DNA of 64,000 bases from Massilia sp. ZL223. GTDB lineage: Bacteria > Pseudomonadota > Gammaproteobacteria > Burkholderiales > Burkholderiaceae_D. This document shows, piece by piece, positions 50,279 through 59,470 of this stretch (the stretch's first letter is position 1; every line of letters starts with the position of its first letter). A program made the translations under genes and the position numbers. The notes under the pieces were generated by a model, which saw nothing but the letters and a program-made list of their open reading frames with translations, was not told the DNA's origin and ran no database searches. The stretch lies in the NCBI RefSeq assembly GCF_018119395.1, contig NZ_JAGPWD010000008.1, positions 62,001-126,000 of the forward strand, written 5' to 3'.

Positions 50279-50448
50279 AGGATTCCCTTTCACTGCTCGC
50301 CGCCGGCGCTCTACTTGCGCTTTTCGGATGGGCATTTTGGCACTACTTAGGACCCGACGCGCTGTGCACGCTTGTCATCCTGACGCTTGTTGCAGTGACA
50401 GTAGACAATGCTCGTCTTCGCCGAGAATTGCGCAAGAGGGGACAGTGA
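50275..50448 (+). CDS. 57-aa membrane protein, coupled to the previous gene
   Basis: A 57-aa protein beginning MKDSLSLLAAGALLALFGWA. Two hydrophobic segments (LSLLAAGALLALFGWAFWHYL and ALCTLVILTLVAVTVD) are followed by a basic tail (RLRRELRKRG). It starts within the stop codon of the 141-aa gene, so translation is coupled. It is too small for a family assignment. Confidence 0.6.
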   Translation: MKDSLSLLAAGALLALFGWAFWHYLGPDALCTLVILTLVAVTVDNARLRRELRKRGQ

Positions 50449-50660
50449 AGAAATGGCGGGTATCGGCCTCGATGCACATGCTCAGGCTACGAGGATGTGG
50501 GTCACGCCAAGGGTGGGGAATAGTACTGGCGGAAGCGGTGTCCGGCGAACTCTGCTATGGAAATCATCCGACATGCTGCGCTAACCCACCACTCTACCCA
50601 TATCACCTTTTAGTAAGCGATTGTCTCAGCAGAGTTATCGGATCAATAACAGCACTATAG

Positions 50661-51080
50661 TCATGGGTGTTGTTTTCGCTGAGGTTTTCTTTCTAACGCA
50701 ACCGCCCTGGCCTCAAATTTTGCCCGCTCCCAATCGTGCTTTAAAAGGTAAGAAATTCGTGATCCATACTCATCTAATGCTTTATTGAGATCTGCTGAGG
50801 AAACAATTGCTGCTACGCTATCAAGAATTTTGGAATCTTCAGTATCGAACGGGTTCAAATGAAGACGCAACTCTGCTCTCAATTGAGTTAATTTCCCCTC
50901 ATCGCGCGCTAAGCCAGCTACTTGAACTTGCGACGAGATATGTCTTATTTTATCTCGCCATTTTGCTCGCTCTTGAGTGATGTTCTCAATATGAATCTTA
51001 CGTTCACTATTCCTTAGCGCAACCAAACCTGCTACTAGCCCAGCCACAACACCCGAACCAAGTACCGTCGAAATATCCAT
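50661..51080 (-). CDS. 139-aa single-pass protein, unknown
   Basis: A 139-aa protein with one N-terminal transmembrane segment (VLGSGVVAGLVAGLVAL), then a soluble helical domain (IHIENITQERAKWRDKIRHISSQVQ, LRLHLNPFDTEDSKILDSVAAI). The N-terminal pattern recurs in a family of uncharacterised small membrane proteins. It is AT-rich relative to the core genome and lies about 115 bp beyond the NTPase gene on the same strand. A defence-associated role is suggested by neighbours only. Confidence 0.65.
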   Translation of the reverse strand: MDISTVLGSGVVAGLVAGLVALRNSERKIHIENITQERAKWRDKIRHISSQVQVAGLARDEGKLTQLRAELRLHLNPFDTEDSKILDSVAAIVSSADLNKALDEYGSRISYLLKHDWERAKFEARAVALERKPQRKQHP

Positions 51081-51195
51081 TTAACATAACCTATCAATAA
51101 TGAGCACCGAAGTGATCACATTCGAACTCAAACATGTTTCGCAGCGCATCTTATATTAACGGCCGCCAGATGAATAAAAAACACTACGCACTAAA

Positions 51196-52704
51196 TCATG
51201 CGTCACGCCGAATGTCGATATTATGCATAACCGCAAATTGGACTTTAGGATCTCTAATTTCGTACAGGTTAGCACCCTTTGGCCCCTTTTCTTCACATCG
51301 GCGCACTAGTCCGATTGCCTCCATGCCAACAATATAATTTTGTGTAGATCCACCGGTTCTCGCAGCATCATCAAGGTTTGTAGACGTGAATCGCACCTCC
51401 GTTAATTTCGATAAGTGAGCGATATATGAGTATACATCCATACTATTTGACTTTGCATTAATCTTACGTGGATAATACTCATAATAGTTAAAGGTACGAA
51501 CGAATTCTTTTACACCTTTGTCCATGGCGTCAACAGAAATCTTTCTGGCTCCGGAATCCATGCGATATTGCTCACGAAATATCTTATTCATCAACTGCCA
51601 AAGATCACGTGGATTCGAATTTGCAAGCGGGACTACCTTTGACTCAAAGTGCTCAGAATCTGCAACGATATCCTGATAGCTCCCTACTCGTTCCGCAGAG
51701 TGTTCAGACATCCTCTTATTGAGAACGCTCATCAGTTCGACTGCTGTCCACTCAACCTGCTCTACACAGAACTTGTTGATGCGAAAATCGGATTTAACTT
51801 TTTGGTATGGAATACTCCATATAGAAAAGATAAACCTGAGTCCAGGCTGGAAGAAAATTTCATTTTCAACTAAGAATGGCCGTAAAAAGTCAGCGACTAG
51901 TTCAGCATCATTCTTCCAACGCGAGTCCTCGTCAACTCGATCCAATACTAACGTTAGATTAGCAATATCAACCTTTTTGCAGAGGTCTAGCAGTTTGCCT
52001 AGAATTATCTGATTTGCTTTCGACTCATCAAAAGTGTCATCGATATTGAGTTGAATTTTTTTAAAATATTCTTTTTCTGGGTTGCCACTATCGATACTAG
52101 GGAGGCCGAGAGATTTGCTAATAGCATCAGATGCGGCGTCGACCGCGGCTCCAGTCGCATTATTTACAAGACCCAACAATCCGTTCCAGAGCCCTACACT
52201 AACTCGCTTTAAAAATGAGTGTTGGATTTCCTTCATGTCCTGCAGAACTGCATCACGCGTAACAGAAGTTGTATGGTTTTTTAATAAATATGAAAGCAGC
52301 AGCTTGTCATCCCTATTAAGCCGTGTTCTTAGAACAACACTAGAAGCGATACTCTTCAAAACGATAGGTGCAATATTGGATATATAGAATCCCAATATTT
52401 GCGTTTGGCTTGGAACAAGAGGCAGCTGCGAATAATCTGAAATGGATATAACTTTACTGTTACACTCACTCATTAGCTTATATAGAAGCGCAGTTTTACC
52501 TGTCCCGCGCTCTCCATATATGAACACGTTTTTGCGTTCTTTCGCTGCCGCAGATGCAGTGGAATATGCGAGTGGCTGAATAAATGCTCGGTCTAGAAAC
52601 TCTTTTTCCTCTTCAGCAGTAAACACAGAGAAAGGATAACTAACAAAGCCGAAACTCTGCGCAAAATCTTCAAATTTTACCATTTTTATTATTTCTTTTT
52701 CCAT
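51196..52704 (-). CDS. P-loop NTPase with C-terminal winged helix (Sll1717-like)
   Basis: A 502-aa protein. The Walker A is GERGTGKT (about 67-74) and the Walker B LTLVLDRVDED (about 259-269). A helical lid follows, and the C-terminal about 90 residues resemble a winged helix (AARTGGSTQNYIVGMEAIGLVRRCEEKGPKGANLYEIRD). This matches the AAA/STAND-like P-loop ATPases of the Sll1717 family. The AT-rich composition points to transfer. It may sense or signal in a defence pathway; no effector domain is visible. The ATG at 52683 is an alternative start. Confidence 0.75.
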   Translation of the reverse strand: MEKEIIKMVKFEDFAQSFGFVSYPFSVFTAEEEKEFLDRAFIQPLAYSTASAAAKERKNVFIYGERGTGKTALLYKLMSECNSKVISISDYSQLPLVPSQTQILGFYISNIAPIVLKSIASSVVLRTRLNRDDKLLLSYLLKNHTTSVTRDAVLQDMKEIQHSFLKRVSVGLWNGLLGLVNNATGAAVDAASDAISKSLGLPSIDSGNPEKEYFKKIQLNIDDTFDESKANQIILGKLLDLCKKVDIANLTLVLDRVDEDSRWKNDAELVADFLRPFLVENEIFFQPGLRFIFSIWSIPYQKVKSDFRINKFCVEQVEWTAVELMSVLNKRMSEHSAERVGSYQDIVADSEHFESKVVPLANSNPRDLWQLMNKIFREQYRMDSGARKISVDAMDKGVKEFVRTFNYYEYYPRKINAKSNSMDVYSYIAHLSKLTEVRFTSTNLDDAARTGGSTQNYIVGMEAIGLVRRCEEKGPKGANLYEIRDPKVQFAVMHNIDIRRDA

Positions 52705-53858
52705 TTAATTAGAAGGCTGAAAAATCAAATCTCGAAATCTGCTTATTAGAAAAACGTTGATGTTACTGCGATCTCAAGAGCAAAGACCAATACGTTTTTC
52801 CGCACGGCTTTGCCCTATATAACGTTTGAGACAGCTATATTTTTGCGCTCAACCGCAAGTCGTCTGGGTATGTATTTGCGGCAGAAGAATTCCCATCAGA
52901 AAGTATATCCTAGCGTACATGTCCAAGAGCAGAAATTTTACGCTAGAGAACTCCGGTTGACAAAAAAGCAAAAAAACAAGCTAACTACCTCGTTGATAAC
53001 CTTTTCCGCGTTGAGCGGTCATAGCGCACCTGTAGATTGGTTCGTAGATATAATTCAACTCGCACCGAAAGGTTTTGGAGACGTCAGTCTTTCCTAGCCT
53101 CCCTGCCTGCCTGTCTACTCTCTGCCTGCCTGGCCGCTTGGCTGCCTGAAGAACCAGCCCTTAAAATGCTCTTCTAGACGTTCGATATGCATGTTAGCGT
53201 GGCAGACACCGGCATCTGCGCGACACCTCAGCGCTTACCAGAAGACGGAGTTGCGTTCAGAAGCCGCACCAGATGGCCCTACCAGGCGCGCTCAGCAGCT
53301 GTGGAAACACGGCATTTGAATCCACTTGGACTATGCAATCTAAAGACCCTGGCGCAAATTCACACTGGCTAGCGCGACTAGTTGAGCTATAGCGCGAAAG
53401 GAGTGCTCCTCTGCAGGAACTGACGGGCTGCAGGCATAACGCTTAAACAATACGGCAGCCCCATGAGCACATCCGCGCCAAGATCATGTTAAGTTTCCGC
53501 CTATGAGCGATTCAGAAGGCTGGCGAACTGATGCTGCGGAATTCTCCGCCTGCATGCCCTAACCGCTCCCAAATGCGAACGCATGACGTTTGCTACCCGC
53601 ATGTCTTCGCGCACCGCCAAAGCTCGTCTATCGTACGCTTTCCACTTGAGGCTTTCGAGTAGTGCTTCTAGCGCAATACCGAGATCAATCCCGTTACGGA
53701 ACTTAAAGCAGCTAGCGACACTTCGGCGCCAGCGAGGTATGAAACTCGGCACTTTCCGACATCGCCGGTCCAGACATGCGGACTACCCAAAACAGCGGAT
53801 AGGTAAAAAGAGCGGGGAGCAGTGGCCTTGTGCGGCGCGGTAGGGCCAGCCGCGAAAC
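52705..53858. other. 1154-bp region with AbiE remnants
   Basis: No intact gene. 53098-53150 has short CTGC/TGCC-type tandem units. 53143-53367 matches 58977-59204, and 53396-53850 matches 60151-60640. Thus it is a decayed AbiE-type locus with an internal deletion of about 950 bp. A 95-codon frame at 52810-53097 lacks a good start and family. Confidence 0.7.
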
Positions 53859-53862
53859 TCAC
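53396..53862 (-). pseudogene. Degenerate abiE locus remnant (abiEii 5' end and abiEi)
   Basis: On the minus strand CFKFRNGIDLGIALEALLESLK and MRVANVMRSHLGAVRA match CFKFRNKIGLDVALEALREAWN and CRVANVMRPYLEAVGAA of the AbiEi protein at 60316-60921. Another frame carries PHKATAPR, matching PHKARAPR. Reading frames shift between the segments. The Z1 gene ends at 53859, overlapping the remnant's 5' end, so its arrival may have truncated the locus. Confidence 0.7.
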
Positions 53863-56198
53863 GCAACACTAGCGGTATCGGAAGCGAATATAGATGTTAC
53901 GGCAGTCTTCGGTGTAACAATAACGGGCCACCAGAATGCTAAATCTCGCCACCCCTTCGCTTGATCACCATTTTGACGCAATAACATCAGTACAGGAACA
54001 TCCTGAGCTTGCAACCGTGCGGCATCTGACTGCTGTTTCGTGTCAGGTGAGTTGGAGAAACGACCTTCTTCACGGAATCTTGATACATTTCGATCAGTTG
54101 CAGTGATTAGCCACACTTTCCCCCGTAGATCTTTGTCATTAGAAGTTCGCGACAAATGCTCAAGCGCCGCAATGTGTGCCTTTCTATCATCCTCACTTGG
54201 GTCGTCGAATTCTAAGTTCGAATATGCAAGTGAAAGCAACTCAATCGCCTCCTCCACGTTTAGTAAGATGGGCTGCTCCGTATTTATTCCAACCAAATTT
54301 GCGATTTTTTTATCGAGGAGTGAAAGATGCTTTATGCCGGCAGTTCTCGCTACAGTCTGAAAACCCATCGGAAGCAATCGACGCCCCGGTCGTATGCTGT
54401 AAATTCCGGAAAACATTAGCTTATTCGGCGAGCAAGGAACCACTCTATTAGATGCGTCCTTCTGAATAAAATACACACCTCTATTATTTGATCCTGATTC
54501 AAACGCTTCACGCAAGGCGGCATCGAACTCGTGGATATTCTTCATCACCTGGTAGACAATCTGCGGGGCGTAAAAGCGTGTCACCGCGAGATCGTCAAGG
54601 GATCGAGCGCCATACATTCTAGAGTGCTGCAAAACTGTATCTTGTTGAAATTTTTTTGGATTCCTTCCATAATAGAAAGCAATAAGATTGCTAATAGTAA
54701 TGCCGCGATCCAGAATTTGACCTCCAATGAAGATATTAAAAGGCGTTCTTAATCGCAACTGCCCGTCTTCGTCGAGCAATGCATCGATATCGTTTTCAGA
54801 ATTCACCTTCGTTATCATCAACTGCCCCTGCACCAATGCCGAATGAACATCAGCTTTGACCTCAGCGAAGCTAGGCATCCATCCACTGCCACTATGGACT
54901 GAGCGCTGCAAGTCCTCATACGATGCCCGTATAAGCTGATCAAATTTTTCAGTATCCTGCGCACCTTCCGCTACTAATGCGTCACGAACGGACGAGACAA
55001 CCACTTCCTGCCAAGCATGCGAAATCTTCGTCTGTTCAGTGTGAAACAGAAAGCTATATTTTTGCATGGGCAAACCACTACGGCGCGCTTGCAGCCGCCT
55101 GATTGCACCACCTACAATAAAAGTTAAAATCGCGTGACAAAGTACGGCTGATCGCTTCTCAAAAAGCACATTCTCAACTTTAAGTCGCCTTCGATCCTCA
55201 ACTTTCAGAGCCTCACGCTCTTCAAGCGGAACTTCACGATAGAAATAATACGCAGGGGAATCAATATCTGCACTACGTTCGAAATAGTAATCACCGCCGA
55301 CATATTGTGAGTGTGTAGGAAGCACGACAGTGAATTTGGGGCGTCGAGGAGTAAAAAGTGGATCACCATTCACGATAACTTCATCTTCTGGTTGAAGATA
55401 TAAAGAGTATGGTGTAGCAGTAACTTGCAAAAAATCTGAATCGGCGACGAGATTTCTAAGCTGATCGATCTGCTTAGATATGGTGCCAACATCCGGGATA
55501 CCGTCTTTCTTACGATAGCTCACTGATCCGAAGTCAGCCTCATCGTCAATAATGAGCACGCGCTTCGCCTGAAGTCCCGGATAGCTGTTCTCAAATGCAT
55601 TAAGCAACCGGGTTAGATTATCGTCTTCCTTCTTCACGACCAGGATTAGCTTTTGATTAAACTCGTACGGCGTCATGTTTGGCAACGCCATAATGTCATG
55701 AACCTGCACCTCGTCAGCCACGATAAAGTCCTGAAAGTCCTTTCGCACGCGCGCCAGCGTCTGGCGCGCGAGTGATTTAGTCCCCTTTGTAAGTACAACA
55801 GCTACGTCGTATCCACGATCGAAACTCAGCGCAATAATTCCTAAAAATGCGCGAGTTTTTCCGCTTTGCACCTTACCGAGCAAAACTCCAGGACTGCGGA
55901 TGCTTGTGCCAGAACGAGCCAATCTGTCGACGGTTTCATGAACTTTTGCAACCAACTCGGCGTCATGCCCACATTTTGCTGCCAGTCGTTCATAGAATCC
56001 TGCAAGCATGGGCAATTCAATTCCCGGCTTCTGCGCCAACCATGCACGAATCTGTGACTCCAGAAAGACAGGCCCTGAACGAAGCTCTGCCACAGGGGAT
56101 GGGAAGTCAGAAAACCGCTTGCGCCAGTTCGCCACTGCCGACGTGCCGACTTGCGCCAGCGAAGCAACCTCGAAAATCCCAAGCAGCGTATCGTTCAT
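53859..56198 (-). CDS. Z1-domain protein (P-loop NTPase, defence-associated)
   Basis: A 779-aa protein. The N-terminal about 60 residues look like a MerR/excisionase-type helix-turn-helix (FEVASLAQVGTSAVANWRKRFSDFP). The Z1 domain follows with a P-loop GKVQSGKTRAFL (about 107-118), a DEAD-like box IDDEAD (about 214-219) and TATPYSLYL, a superfamily II ATPase pattern. Z1 proteins occur in MZA-type and other restriction-linked defence loci. It lies beside a SmaI-like restriction-modification pair. CTAGGAGCTCAGT precedes the ATG. Composition is AT-rich. Confidence 0.88.
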   Translation of the reverse strand: MNDTLLGIFEVASLAQVGTSAVANWRKRFSDFPSPVAELRSGPVFLESQIRAWLAQKPGIELPMLAGFYERLAAKCGHDAELVAKVHETVDRLARSGTSIRSPGVLLGKVQSGKTRAFLGIIALSFDRGYDVAVVLTKGTKSLARQTLARVRKDFQDFIVADEVQVHDIMALPNMTPYEFNQKLILVVKKEDDNLTRLLNAFENSYPGLQAKRVLIIDDEADFGSVSYRKKDGIPDVGTISKQIDQLRNLVADSDFLQVTATPYSLYLQPEDEVIVNGDPLFTPRRPKFTVVLPTHSQYVGGDYYFERSADIDSPAYYFYREVPLEEREALKVEDRRRLKVENVLFEKRSAVLCHAILTFIVGGAIRRLQARRSGLPMQKYSFLFHTEQTKISHAWQEVVVSSVRDALVAEGAQDTEKFDQLIRASYEDLQRSVHSGSGWMPSFAEVKADVHSALVQGQLMITKVNSENDIDALLDEDGQLRLRTPFNIFIGGQILDRGITISNLIAFYYGRNPKKFQQDTVLQHSRMYGARSLDDLAVTRFYAPQIVYQVMKNIHEFDAALREAFESGSNNRGVYFIQKDASNRVVPCSPNKLMFSGIYSIRPGRRLLPMGFQTVARTAGIKHLSLLDKKIANLVGINTEQPILLNVEEAIELLSLAYSNLEFDDPSEDDRKAHIAALEHLSRTSNDKDLRGKVWLITATDRNVSRFREEGRFSNSPDTKQQSDAARLQAQDVPVLMLLRQNGDQAKGWRDLAFWWPVIVTPKTAVTSIFASDTASVA

Positions 56199-56776
56199 AC
56201 TGAGCTCCTAGTTTTGGAATCTCAATCATGATGGATCATCACAAATATGTCAACGCTTTTGTGAGCAACACTCACAGAATAGATCGAGGTTAAGCCTAGG
56301 CTGTGAACAAGGCATGCGAAAATATTGCGCTTGTTGCATTTTTTTCATTTGTTGCATTTTTTGCACTTTTGCAGGCCTAATGCGTCTTCCGTGAGCATGC
56401 TAGTGGCAAATACGTTAGGAAGGCAGCTCGCTTTGCGCCACAAGCACTATCGAAGTAACGGCCCCGCGTTGAATCTTCGCCTTAGGATTAACGCCATGAT
56501 GCGCATGCTGTTAGCCAAAGTAAGAACGACCCATCCTGGCGAGACAGGCTACAGGTGGGAAGTGCAGCGCTCTGCTTTTCGCATGTGCCACTGCCCCATA
56601 GCAGCTATAGGGTGGATTCGTAGCGAGTGCAGCTGGTCAGAAGCGCCCAGCTGCCGATCCTGTGCGCTGTGGCCTCTATATGGAGAACTCTAGGCCCTGA
56701 CAGATGCCAAACATAGCGTTGTTGATTGTCAGATTTCCAGCTACTCAGCGGAGGTCTTCGAACGCTATAATGCCGC
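56199..56776. other. 578-bp divergent region before the methyltransferase
   Basis: It holds promoters for the Z1 gene (minus) and the methyltransferase (plus). A TTGCATTTTTTTCATTTGTTGCATTTTTTGCA low-complexity run (about 56332-56365, T-rich with TTGCA repeats) is present. No gene is supported; the 122-codon plus-strand frame here has poor codon use. Confidence 0.6.
56766..56771 (+). promoter_or_regulatory. TATAAT -10 box six bases before the ATG: leaderless methyltransferase mRNA
   Basis: TATAAT (56766-56771) is followed by GCCGC and the ATG at 56777, so transcription should start at or next to the A of the ATG. There is no Shine-Dalgarno sequence. This points to a leaderless message. Confidence 0.6.
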
Positions 56777-57658
56777 ATGAACGACGCGCTCCAAACCTCA
56801 TTCCTCGAACTGCCTGAGCCAGCAGCAGTTCCGACTCCCGCTCATGATCGTTGCGAAATCTTGCTTGGCGACGCTCGCGAGGTGCTTCAGAACCTTCCGG
56901 CCAACTCAGTCCAAACGTGTGTCACATCGCCGCCCTACTGGGGCTTACGCGACTACGGCATTGGTGGTCAAATTGGTGCCGAACTTGACATGCGCGACTA
57001 CATCAAGGACTTGGTGGCGGTGTTCCGCGAGGTGCGTCGCGTGCTGAAAGATGACGGTACGTTCTGGCTGAACATTGGCGACAGCTACACATCGGGCGGA
57101 CGCACTTGGCGTGATGATGACAAGAAAAACGCTGGCCGAGGCATGAGCTATCGCGCGCCGACCCCTGAAGGTTTAAAGCCAAAGGATTTAATTGGCATCC
57201 CATGGCGCCTTGCGTTCGCCCTTCAAGATGACGGTTGGTACCTGCGAACGGACATCGTCTGGAATAAGCCGAACTGTCAGCCAGAAAGTGTGCGCGACCG
57301 GCCAACACGTTCTCATGAATTTGTTTTCTTATTCTCGAAGAGCGAAAAATATTTCTACGACCATGAAGCAATAAAAGAACCGGCGGTCGATGCGACGCAA
57401 AAATCGAAGAACCGCCGAACGGTTTGGAACATCCATACGGAGCCGTATCGCGGTGCTCACTTCGCGGTGTACCCGCGGGAACTTGCGCGTATTTGCATCA
57501 AAGCAGGCTCCCGTCCAGGTGACCGTGTCCTCGACCCGTTTTTCGGTAGTGGTACCACCGGAGTCGTATGTAACGAACTAGGTCGCATATGCACCGGTGT
57601 TGAACTAAATGAACAGTACGCCACACTGGCGCGCGAGCGCCTTATCCGCCAACGTTGA
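56777..57658 (+). CDS. DNA N4-cytosine/N6-adenine methyltransferase (M.SmaI-like)
   Basis: A 293-aa beta-class DNA methyltransferase. Motif IV is TSPPYWGLRDYG (about 51-62), and the SAM motif I is DPFFGSGTTGVV near the C-terminus, the order of beta-class enzymes. NIGDSYTSGG and RPTRSHEFVFLFSKS are further conserved parts. Length and the SPPYWGLRDYG sequence fit N4-cytosine methylases of the SmaI/Cfr9I group. It is convergent with the endonuclease gene, whose stop codon abuts its own. It would protect CCCGGG sites if the pair is SmaI-like. Confidence 0.88.
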   Translation: MNDALQTSFLELPEPAAVPTPAHDRCEILLGDAREVLQNLPANSVQTCVTSPPYWGLRDYGIGGQIGAELDMRDYIKDLVAVFREVRRVLKDDGTFWLNIGDSYTSGGRTWRDDDKKNAGRGMSYRAPTPEGLKPKDLIGIPWRLAFALQDDGWYLRTDIVWNKPNCQPESVRDRPTRSHEFVFLFSKSEKYFYDHEAIKEPAVDATQKSKNRRTVWNIHTEPYRGAHFAVYPRELARICIKAGSRPGDRVLDPFFGSGTTGVVCNELGRICTGVELNEQYATLARERLIRQR

Positions 57659-58405
57659 CTACCCTAGTGGCGCCGACTTAAATTGCCAAGTAGCGTGCAC
57701 GGTGCACAACTCTTTGCGAATCGACTTGATTTGGAGTTTGCGTTCCGTGCCGCCATCGAAATATAGAGCAAATTTCTGTCGCTCGACAGCGTCTAGTACA
57801 TACCCATAGCCGGGCTTTGGGTTCTGTTTAGAATTCTCCATCACTTCCAGGCGTGCGTTTGCAGCCTCTCGAAGCATATCCATTGGAATTTCAACTAGTT
57901 CGTAGAAGTATTCTTCTGGACTGCCTTTCAAGCACCGGAACTGTAGGATACGCTCATAGCCTTGCATGTGTTCCAGAAACAGGTCCCGAAGGGTTGGCAG
58001 ATGCCACTCCCCTCGTCCCAACTCCATAAATTTTGAGATGTGGAGAAAATTCTCTTTAATCGCTGCTGACGCTTCAGTCTTCAAGCTCACGCGGACGTCA
58101 TTGATCGTTAGATCATGCCCACGGTTTGTCCGGCTTGAAGCTAGCGACGCATTGAAGCCGCATTGGCTCAGCGCCCTCTCGAATGCATACTCGAACCGGT
58201 CTTTCGAAAGTGCCTGGCGACTAAATGCATGATGAATTCGTAGAGCATCACCGATGCGCTCTAGCACCGATGGAGTAATCAAGTCCGAGCCCGGCTTTGC
58301 CCAAAACGTCTTTGCCAGTTTAAATTGTGCTGTTACTGCAGATATCCAGTCGAGTTGGGAACGAGTGAGGCCCGCAAGGGCCGTGGTTGGGTCGAAAGGT
58401 GCCAC
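57659..58405 (-). CDS. SmaI-like type II restriction endonuclease
   Basis: A 248-aa endonuclease. The catalytic-type segment SRTNRGHDLTINDVRVSLKTEA, plus MELGRGEW, NPKPGYGYVLD and LYFDGGTERKLQIK, closely resemble what I recall of SmaI (CCCGGG). HD...SLK is the likely PD-(D/E)xK variant core. The GTG at 58405 is chosen because CAGGAGCATGT precedes it and the length then matches SmaI; a TTG at 58438 is the alternative. The stop codon abuts that of the methyltransferase. Predicted target is CCCGGG; this is inference. Confidence 0.82.
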   Translation of the reverse strand: MAPFDPTTALAGLTRSQLDWISAVTAQFKLAKTFWAKPGSDLITPSVLERIGDALRIHHAFSRQALSKDRFEYAFERALSQCGFNASLASSRTNRGHDLTINDVRVSLKTEASAAIKENFLHISKFMELGRGEWHLPTLRDLFLEHMQGYERILQFRCLKGSPEEYFYELVEIPMDMLREAANARLEVMENSKQNPKPGYGYVLDAVERQKFALYFDGGTERKLQIKSIRKELCTVHATWQFKSAPLG

Positions 58406-59215
58406 ACATGCTCCTGATACCTCGGTTCGTTTGCCCAAGGCTTATAACGTTTTCAAAGTGTCTTGGGATTTTACAACTTGTTGACGCTAAAAATATGTTT
58501 TTGAGAACATCTTTTTAGTGCTGACAAAAAGCAACGGCCCCGTACCCGGCTGGCTAAGCCAGTTGATCCCCACTCGGGAAAATTCGTGTCATTCGCCAAC
58601 GGTTTCTCAGCAGGATGCGGTGCGGCGGGTACCTGTTACGCTGCGCGACTGAGATACTGCGAACGATTGCGACGTTGCCACATTCTTACTAGCTGAACTG
58701 GGCGCTCCCACAGGATGACTTCGACCATCATCGCTTCGCGTTTCTAGTAAGCCGGCACAGATGTTGTTGTTTACCGCTCTGATCTACATGATTCCTTTTA
58801 ACGCTCTGCCGTTGCCAAACGCGCTCGTAGATGAGGATGAGGTTAGTCTAGGCGCCAGCTAAGTGCCTTCGCACACCCTGCCTTGTACTGTCTGAACAGA
58901 TTTTGGACTCTGCAGTCCACGAGGCACGGGCCGTGATAATCTAGAAAGGTTAACTTTTTTAGACGGCAGTCTATCCTGCCCGAAGAACCAAACCCTGAAA
59001 GGCAGTCTTCAACACATTCGATCCGCATGTGAACGGCTCCGAGACCGGGATTTGCGCAATACCTCAGCAGTCAGCGGAAGGCAAACTGCCGCTCAGCGCC
59101 TGCACCAGATGACCCTGCCAGGCGCTCTTACGCATCTGCGAAGCGACGCAGTACTGAATCAATTTGGCGGGCGCGACCATAAGGCAACTTCTCAAATTCA
59201 CACTTAGAGGCATAC
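58406..59215. other. 810-bp region before the AlpA gene
   Basis: The first part (to about 58550) is the AT-rich promoter side of the endonuclease gene. 58977-59204 matches the decayed segment 53143-53367. No intact gene is seen; a 61-codon frame at 58843-59028 is not supported. Confidence 0.65.
58977..59204. repeat. Duplicated segment (partner of 53143-53367)
   Basis: TGCCCGAAGAACCA begins the match and CAAATTCACACT ends it. Both copies lie upstream of AbiE-type sequence, but here the alpA gene and full abiEi follow. Divergence is moderate with small indels. Confidence 0.75.
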
Positions 59216-59470
59216 ATGGATCAGCAAGCGATTGACACCGTTATCGAGCGTCGCGCGTCAAGCAACCGTGCCGACATTCAGTTCATCAGGTTGAAGGAGG
59301 TGATAGCGATCTGCGGGAAGTCGCGCAGCAGTGTGTACGACGCGATCAAGAGGGGCGCTTTCCCAAGGCCGGTAAAGCTCCAGGGTCGATCGGCGGCATG
59401 GATCAAGAGCGAAGTCGAGCAGTGGGCGGTGCAGTGCATTCGTGCTAGCCGCCGAGACTGCAACTCTTAG
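59216..59470 (+). CDS. AlpA-family helix-turn-helix regulator
   Basis: An 84-aa protein with an excisionase/AlpA-type winged HTH: FIRLKEVIAICGKSRSSVYDAIKRGAFPRPVKLQGRSAAWIKSEVEQWA. GAGG precedes the ATG at 59216. AlpA-type proteins control integrase genes of genomic islands, and the integrase at 63428 fits that. Its stop overlaps the AbiEii gene end by four bases (convergent). Confidence 0.85.
   Translation: MDQQAIDTVIERRASSNRADIQFIRLKEVIAICGKSRSSVYDAIKRGAFPRPVKLQGRSAAWIKSEVEQWAVQCIRASRRDCNS

Noticed and set aside
52810..53097. 95-codon frame in the NTPase-AbiE gap
   Set aside because: TTG start, no ribosome-binding site, no family similarity and unlike codon use of neighbours.
56325..56693. 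122-codon frame in the Z1/methyltransferase gap
   Set aside because: It begins in a low-complexity T-rich run and has no motif; likely chance.
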